A DNA stretch of 64,000 nt from Acidobacteriota bacterium (GTDB lineage: Bacteria; Acidobacteriota; Terriglobia; Terriglobales; SCQP01): contig DAIDIE010000041.1 of NCBI GenBank assembly GCA_027459505.1, positions 191,252-255,251 of the forward strand, read 5' to 3'. Numbering within the stretch: position 1 is the stretch's first letter; each line of letters begins with the position of its first letter. Made by a program: the position numbers and the translations under genes. Positions 62,364 to 64,000 of this stretch are shown in pieces. A model generated the notes under the pieces. The model worked only from the letters and a program-made list of their open reading frames with translations, was not told where the DNA came from and did no database searches.

Positions 62364-62401
62364 AACAAAAAAAGCGGGAGGCCTCAGCCCCCCGCTTTTA
62401 G
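62364..62401 (-). terminator. Terminator after sdhB
   Basis: AAAAGCGGG (62370-62378) pairs with CCCGCTTTT (62391-62399), with an inner GGC/GCC. On the minus strand a run of seven or more T follows. It can also end the MBL transcript from the other side. Confidence 0.8.
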
Positions 62402-62415
62402 ACGCTGCGGCCCGA

Positions 62416-63165
62416 CTACTTGCCCAGCGCCTTCTTTACTGTGTGCTTGATCACCGCGCGTCCCATGGCGGCGATGGATTCGGTCAAGGGAATGCCTTTG
62501 GGGCAGATCTTCACGCAGTTTTGCGCGTAACTGCAGTCTTGGATACCGCCCGGCGCGGCCAGCGCTTCCAGCCGCTCGCCCTCGTTCATGCGGCCAGTGG
62601 GATGCAAATTGAACAGGCGCACCTGCGAGATCACCGCCGCACCCACAAACGTGGTGTGGTCGTTGTATTGCGGGCACACTTCCAGGCAATTGCCGCAGGA
62701 GATGCAGTTGGATAGTGGGTAGGCCTCCTGCTGCACCTCGGGAGACTCGCGCGGCCCCGGCCCCAGGTCGTAGGTGCCGTCGATCGGAATCCATGCCTTA
62801 ACCTTCTTCAAATCCTCAAACAGCCGCTGACGATTCACCTGCAGATCCCGCACGATGGGGAACTTGGAGAGCGGCTCCAACGTGATTGGCTGTTCCAGCT
62901 TGTCAATCAGAGCGGTACAGGCTTGGCGCGGACGGCCGTTGATAATCATCGCGCAGGCGCCGCAGATCTCTTCCAGGCAGTTGGCGTCATAACTGACGAT
63001 GCTGGTCGATTTCCCTTCGACCGTGACCGGGCGTTCCGCTATGTCGCGCAGGGCGACGATGACGTTCATGCCCGGGCGGTAGGGGATCTCGAACTCTTCC
63101 CAGCGCGGTCCTTCCTGCGGACTGGCCTGGCGCTTAATACGGATTTGCACGGTTTTTTCGGCCAT
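62416..63165 (-). CDS. sdhB: Succinate dehydrogenase/fumarate reductase iron-sulphur subunit
   Basis: 249 aa. N-terminal ferredoxin domain with NCLEEICGACAMIINGRPRQ (2Fe-2S), then CISCGNCLEVCP and CSYAQNCVKICP for the 4Fe-4S and 3Fe-4S centres. It carries electrons from the flavoprotein SdhA to quinone through the membrane anchor, which lies outside the window. Gene order sdhA-sdhB on the minus strand. The first codons follow sdhA after 51 bp. Confidence 0.93.
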   Translation of the reverse strand: MAEKTVQIRIKRQASPQEGPRWEEFEIPYRPGMNVIVALRDIAERPVTVEGKSTSIVSYDANCLEEICGACAMIINGRPRQACTALIDKLEQPITLEPLSKFPIVRDLQVNRQRLFEDLKKVKAWIPIDGTYDLGPGPRESPEVQQEAYPLSNCISCGNCLEVCPQYNDHTTFVGAAVISQVRLFNLHPTGRMNEGERLEALAAPGGIQDCSYAQNCVKICPKGIPLTESIAAMGRAVIKHTVKKALGK

Positions 63166-63216
63166 GATGTTTTGTCTCGCCCCGCTCCTGTTCAGATTCG
63201 CAATGCTCTCTCTGGC

Positions 63217-64000
63217 CTAGTATTTCCGCGGCCGTGGCTTGATATACGACGTATCCACCGCCGCATATTCCAGCTTGGGACCACTGGCCGTGTGCTTGGC
63301 CATGGTGGTCTTGAGGAAGTTGGCGTCGTCGCGCTCGGGGAAGTCGGGCTTGTAATGCGCTCCGCGGCTCTCATTGCGCGCCAGCGCGCCCAGGCAGATC
63401 ACCCGTGCCAGCACCAGCATGTTGCCGAGCTGGCGGGTAAAAAAGAAGGCCTGATTGGCCCAGCGCGTCTTGTCCGACAGGTTTACCCTGCGGTAGCGCT
63501 CACCCAATTCCTGCAGCTTGGCGTCGGTCTCCTGCAGACGGTTGTTGTAGCGCGTCACCGTGCAGTTGGCGGTCATCGTGTTGCCCAGCTCTTTCCAGAT
63601 GACGAACGGGTTCTCACTTCCCTCGTTACTATAGAACTGCTGGTTGATCGCTTCCTGGCGCGCCTTTTCCGCCGTGAAAACCTGTTCCGGCACTTCGGCT
63701 TTGGCCGCGGTCTTGGCGTATTCCACTGCGGATGGTCCGGCGACAAAGCCCCCGAAAATACACGAGACCAGCGAGTTCGCGCCCAAACGGTTCGCTCCGT
63801 GGTACTGGTACTCGCACTCGCCGGCGGCAAACAGGCCGGGAATGTTGGTCGCTTGGTGCTCGTCGTCGACCCACAGTCCGCCCATCGTGTAATGCATCGC
63901 CGGGAAGACCCTCATGGGAACCTTGCGCGGATCGTCTCCAACGAACTTCTCGTAGATTTCCAGGATGCCGCCCAGCTTGACGTCCAACTCATGGGCATCG
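63217..64000 (-). CDS. sdhA: Succinate dehydrogenase flavoprotein subunit, C-terminal part
   Basis: Partial: the gene continues past the right edge, so about 261 C-terminal codons are seen. PAMHYTMGGLWVDDEHQ and GLFAAGECEYQYHGANRLGA are the conserved SdhA/FrdA substrate- and FAD-binding segments (the HYTMGG His is a fumarate ligand), and the C-terminal domain has ESRGAHYKPDFPERDD. It oxidises succinate to fumarate with covalently bound FAD. It is read from right to left, upstream of sdhB. Confidence 0.95.
   Translation of the reverse strand, partial: DAHELDVKLGGILEIYEKFVGDDPRKVPMRVFPAMHYTMGGLWVDDEHQATNIPGLFAAGECEYQYHGANRLGANSLVSCIFGGFVAGPSAVEYAKTAAKAEVPEQVFTAEKARQEAINQQFYSNEGSENPFVIWKELGNTMTANCTVTRYNNRLQETDAKLQELGERYRRVNLSDKTRWANQAFFFTRQLGNMLVLARVICLGALARNESRGAHYKPDFPERDDANFLKTTMAKHTASGPKLEYAAVDTSYIKPRPRKY

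Noticed and set aside
1-64000. CRISPR arrays or insertion sequences
   Set aside because: No short regularly spaced direct repeats and no transposase gene with terminal inverted repeats were seen.

Overview
The window is a stretch of bacterial chromosome from a diderm, GC-rich organism. The host genes (a long LptC/OstA-type protein with LptB, sigma-54 with RapZ, a three-gene NAD(P) transhydrogenase, secreted GH16 and GH18 enzymes, DUF4337 and DUF4015 proteins) fit an Acidobacteriota-like genome. That assignment is an inference from gene content only. No rRNA or tRNA was seen.

Region 1 (1-18.0 kb, all minus strand) is a virion-building cassette of a podovirus-like prophage or phage-derived element. 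Read from right to left it holds small leader genes, a secreted fibre-like protein, a holin-like protein and a lytic transglycosylase, two small proteins, a second secreted fibre-like protein, then portal, scaffold, major capsid protein, three zinc-motif or unknown proteins, a connector-like protein, a beta-helix tailspike-like protein and a tail-tube/nozzle-like protein. No terminase, integrase, repressor or replication gene is visible. Three of the virion-type proteins start with clear Sec signal peptides, and four products carry zinc-type or Cys-rich motifs.

Region 2 (18.3-31.4 kb) is host sequence: a small zinc-ribbon protein, a TgpA-like transglutaminase, a DUF4337 protein, a single-ring Clp-type ATPase, a 149-aa protein preceded by a strongly structured leader RNA candidate, a DUF4015 glycosidase-like protein, IlvE with an alcohol dehydrogenase, RuvC, and the operon pntAA-pntAB-pntB.

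Region 3 (31.4-39.7 kb) has GH16 and GH18 secreted hydrolases, a QueD-like protein lacking the usual Cys, pyruvate dehydrogenase E1 alpha and beta separated by a terminator, a class I mannose-6-phosphate isomerase, an aspartate-type aminotransferase and CoaD.

Region 4 (39.7-46.7 kb) is a copper/silver-type RND efflux operon: a small secreted Cys-rich protein, CusC-like, CusB-like with a Met-rich C-terminal domain, CusA, then a 55-aa zinc-ribbon gene.

Region 5 (46.7-64 kb) has RecJ, a radical SAM/SPASM protein, the cluster lptC/A-lptB-rpoN-rapZ-msbA-like, a rhomboid protease with an N-terminal zinc ribbon, a cyclophilin, a class IV aminotransferase, an MBL-fold hydrolase and sdhB-sdhA (sdhA runs off the right edge).

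Across the host part, several first-in-operon genes have a TAnnnT -10 box only 5-8 nt before the start codon, which suggests leaderless transcripts. A GC-rich dispersed repeat occurs in at least three intergenic gaps.
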